Below, in pieces: positions 6,435 to 7,682 of a stretch of DNA of 7,682 nt. The translations under genes were made by a program, and so were the position numbers. Source of the DNA: Deltaproteobacteria bacterium (lineage in GTDB: Bacteria > Desulfobacterota > DAOWOC01); contig DAOWOC010000038.1 in NCBI GenBank assembly GCA_030642225.1, positions 1 through 7,682 of the forward strand. The letters are read 5' to 3'. The notes beneath the pieces were generated by a model that was given only the letters and a program-made list of their open reading frames with translations, made no database searches and had not been told where the DNA came from. Each line of letters starts with the position of its first letter. Positions within the stretch are counted from its first letter, which is position 1.

Positions 6435-7538
6435 GTGAAATTTGTAGATCTGAACAAGCAATATCAGCATTATAAAAAGGAAATTGATTCTCAGATATTT
6501 GAGGTAATTAATAGTTCTGTATTTATAATGGGGCCAAAGGTTAAGGAACTGGAAGATAAATTAGCAGAGTATGCAGGGGTTCAGTATGGTATCGGGGTGT
6601 CAACCGGCACTGATGCGCTTGTAATAAGCCTGATGGCTCTTGGTATTGGGCCTGGAGATGAGGTTATAACCACACCATTTACATTTATTGCAACATCTGA
6701 GGTTATATCATTTCTGCGTGCTAAACCGGTATTTGCAGATATTGATCCTGATACCTATAATATAGACCCGAATAAAATTGAGACTTTAATAACTTCAAGG
6801 ACAAAGGCGATTATTCCTGTCTCCCTCTATGGCCAGTGCGCTAATCTTATTGCTGTTAATGCCATAGCGGATAAATATAATATCCCTGTTATTGAAGATG
6901 CCTGCCAGTCTTTTGGCGCTGCTTTTGACAACAAACGATCGTGTGGACTTTCTCTTATAGGATGCACTTCATTTTTTCCATCAAAACCCATTGGATGTTT
7001 TGGCGATGGAGGTATGATATTTACAAGTGATGATATCCTTGCAAAAAAGATGCGGGAAATCATGGCACACGGTCAGGACAGGCGTTATCATCATCCTGTG
7101 ATAGGTATTAATGGCCGCCTTGATGCTATTCAGGCAGGTGTTTTGCTTGCAAAATTCAAGCATTTCCCTGATGAGATTAAACAGCGTTTTGAGGCAGGGA
7201 TGTACTATACAGGGAAACTGAATAAAATAGATGGTGTGAAAACACCTGTTATTGCTGATAAAAATACCCATGTTTTTGCTCAATATTCAATAGAGGTTGA
7301 TAAGCGTGATGCATTGGTTGATGGTTTGAAAGAAATTGGCATACCAAGCGCCGTGCATTATCCTGTCCCATTGCATCTTCAGCCTGCCTTTAATTATTTA
7401 GGATATAATAAAGGTTCCTTCCCTGTTGCCGAGGCAGTCGCCGGCAGGATAATGAGTCTTCCCATGCATCCTTTTATTGAGAAAACAGAACAGGATGAGG
7501 TTGTTGGGGCCATAAACGATATATTAAAGAAAATTTGA
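6435..7538 (+). CDS. wbpE: WbpE-like PLP-dependent sugar aminotransferase (DegT/DnrJ/EryC1/StrS)
   Basis: This is a 367-residue cytoplasmic aminotransferase. In WbpE/WlbA-pathway enzymes the reaction is glutamate-dependent amination of UDP-2-acetamido-2-deoxy-3-oxo-glucuronate to the 3-amino sugar, a step towards 2,3-diacetamido-2,3-dideoxyuronic acids. The fold is marked by KFVDLNKQY (2-10), GVSTGTDAL (54-62), the KAIIPVSLYGQCA segment (124-136), IEDACQSFGA (153-162) with Asp155 expected to hold the PLP pyridine nitrogen, and CTSFFPSKPIGCFGDGG (177-193) with Lys184 as the PLP Schiff-base lysine. AHGQDRRYHH (211-220), AVHYPVPLHLQPAF (306-319) and SLPMHP (341-346) also follow Pseudomonas WbpE closely as I remember it. 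Length is normal and no key residue is missing. Its pathway partners, a UDP-GlcNAc 6-dehydrogenase, a 3-oxidase and an N-acetyltransferase, are not in the window. Close relatives aminate other 3- or 4-keto sugars, so the precise substrate is inference. The GTG start is supported by AAGGAG 5 bases upstream. Confidence 0.92.
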   Translation: MKFVDLNKQYQHYKKEIDSQIFEVINSSVFIMGPKVKELEDKLAEYAGVQYGIGVSTGTDALVISLMALGIGPGDEVITTPFTFIATSEVISFLRAKPVFADIDPDTYNIDPNKIETLITSRTKAIIPVSLYGQCANLIAVNAIADKYNIPVIEDACQSFGAAFDNKRSCGLSLIGCTSFFPSKPIGCFGDGGMIFTSDDILAKKMREIMAHGQDRRYHHPVIGINGRLDAIQAGVLLAKFKHFPDEIKQRFEAGMYYTGKLNKIDGVKTPVIADKNTHVFAQYSIEVDKRDALVDGLKEIGIPSAVHYPVPLHLQPAFNYLGYNKGSFPVAEAVAGRIMSLPMHPFIEKTEQDEVVGAINDILKKI

Positions 7539-7548
7539 GATTTTTAAG

Positions 7549-7569
7549 AAGTTGTTAATAACTCAACTT
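7549..7569 (+). terminator. Weak hairpin after the aminotransferase
   Basis: AAGTTG and CAACTT form a 6-bp inverted repeat around a 9-base loop, starting 11 bases after the aminotransferase stop. With one bulged T the stem extends by two more pairs (AG/CT). It is AT-rich and followed by TCTGACTTAT rather than a run of T, so it would be a poor intrinsic terminator. It may only be a 3' end-stabilising or chance hairpin. Confidence 0.3.
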
Positions 7570-7620
7570 TCTGACTTATATTATTTGTTTTGATTATCGG
7601 TGCGTTCTGTGGTTGATCCG

Positions 7621-7648
7621 TGTATGGTTTACAGTTTACGGTTGCCGG
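7621..7648. repeat. Degenerate heptameric repeat array (right flank, inverted)
   Basis: Four 7-bp units read in phase on the plus strand: TGTATGG, TTTACAG, TTTACGG, TTGCCGG. On the minus strand they match the left-flank consensus CYGTRAA. The 17 bases at 7634-7650, reverse-complemented, match 17-33 at 15 of 17 positions. Just upstream, TTCTGTGGTTGATCCGTG (about 7605-7622) may be a further degenerate part of the same or another dispersed repeat. The function is unknown. Confidence 0.65.
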
Positions 7649-7664
7649 TTTTAAGGAAATTACA

Positions 7665-7682
7665 TTGAGGAATTGTTTGGTA
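7665..7682 (+). CDS. Possible start of the next gene, cut by the window edge
   Basis: AAGGA at 7653-7657 lies 7 bases before a TTG at 7665, from which six open codons (TTG AGG AAT TGT TTG GTA) run to the edge. Two confident genes in this operon use TTG starts with similar spacing, so this is plausible. Alternatively TTGAGGA at 7665-7671 is itself the Shine-Dalgarno of a start at or beyond the window edge. No product can be inferred. Confidence 0.25.

Noticed and set aside
6827..7283. Minus-strand open frames opposite the aminotransferase
   Set aside because: They overlap the strongly conserved aminotransferase coding sequence and show no family resemblance.

Overview
The window carries a surface-polysaccharide (O-antigen, capsule or exopolysaccharide) gene cluster from a low-GC Gram-negative bacterium. 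I would guess a marine or sediment Desulfobacterota (Deltaproteobacteria) member. That guess rests on AT-rich genes with TTG/GTG starts, a WbpE-type sugar aminotransferase beside PglA/CapM-type and GT2 glycosyltransferases, and heptameric CCGTGAA-like repeats between genes. It is an inference, because no ribosomal or other phylogenetic marker is present.

Layout: the left edge (5-39) holds a short array of degenerate 7-bp repeats. A minus-strand class I SAM-dependent methyltransferase fills 53-913, or to 985 if a TTG start is used. An AT-rich divergent intergenic region follows. Six plus-strand genes then run to 7538: a GT2 glycosyltransferase with a DQDD motif (1194-2177), a PAPS-dependent sulfotransferase (2257-3123), a WbbL-like GT2 glycosyltransferase (3231-4184), a GT4 glycosyltransferase coupled to it by a 4-base overlap (4181-5260), a PglA/CapM-like GT4 glycosyltransferase (5301-6425), and a WbpE-like PLP-dependent aminotransferase (6435-7538). 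The last 144 bases are non-coding, with a weak hairpin and a second heptad array in inverted orientation. A new gene may begin in the final 18 bases.

How the genes work together (inference from families): the aminotransferase would make a 3-amino-sugar nucleotide, most likely on the route to a 2,3-diamino-2,3-dideoxyuronic acid. The four glycosyltransferases would assemble an oligosaccharide on an undecaprenyl-diphosphate carrier. The sulfotransferase and perhaps the methyltransferase would decorate it. The window has no priming transferase, flippase (Wzx), polymerase (Wzy), export protein, or partner enzymes WbpA/B/D, so it is a fragment of a larger locus.

I found no phage, transposase, CRISPR, RNA gene or clearly new molecular system. 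The most unusual structure is the pair of inverted heptad-repeat arrays bracketing the whole gene block. The most biologically suggestive content is a sulfotransferase inside an amino-uronate-type glycan operon.
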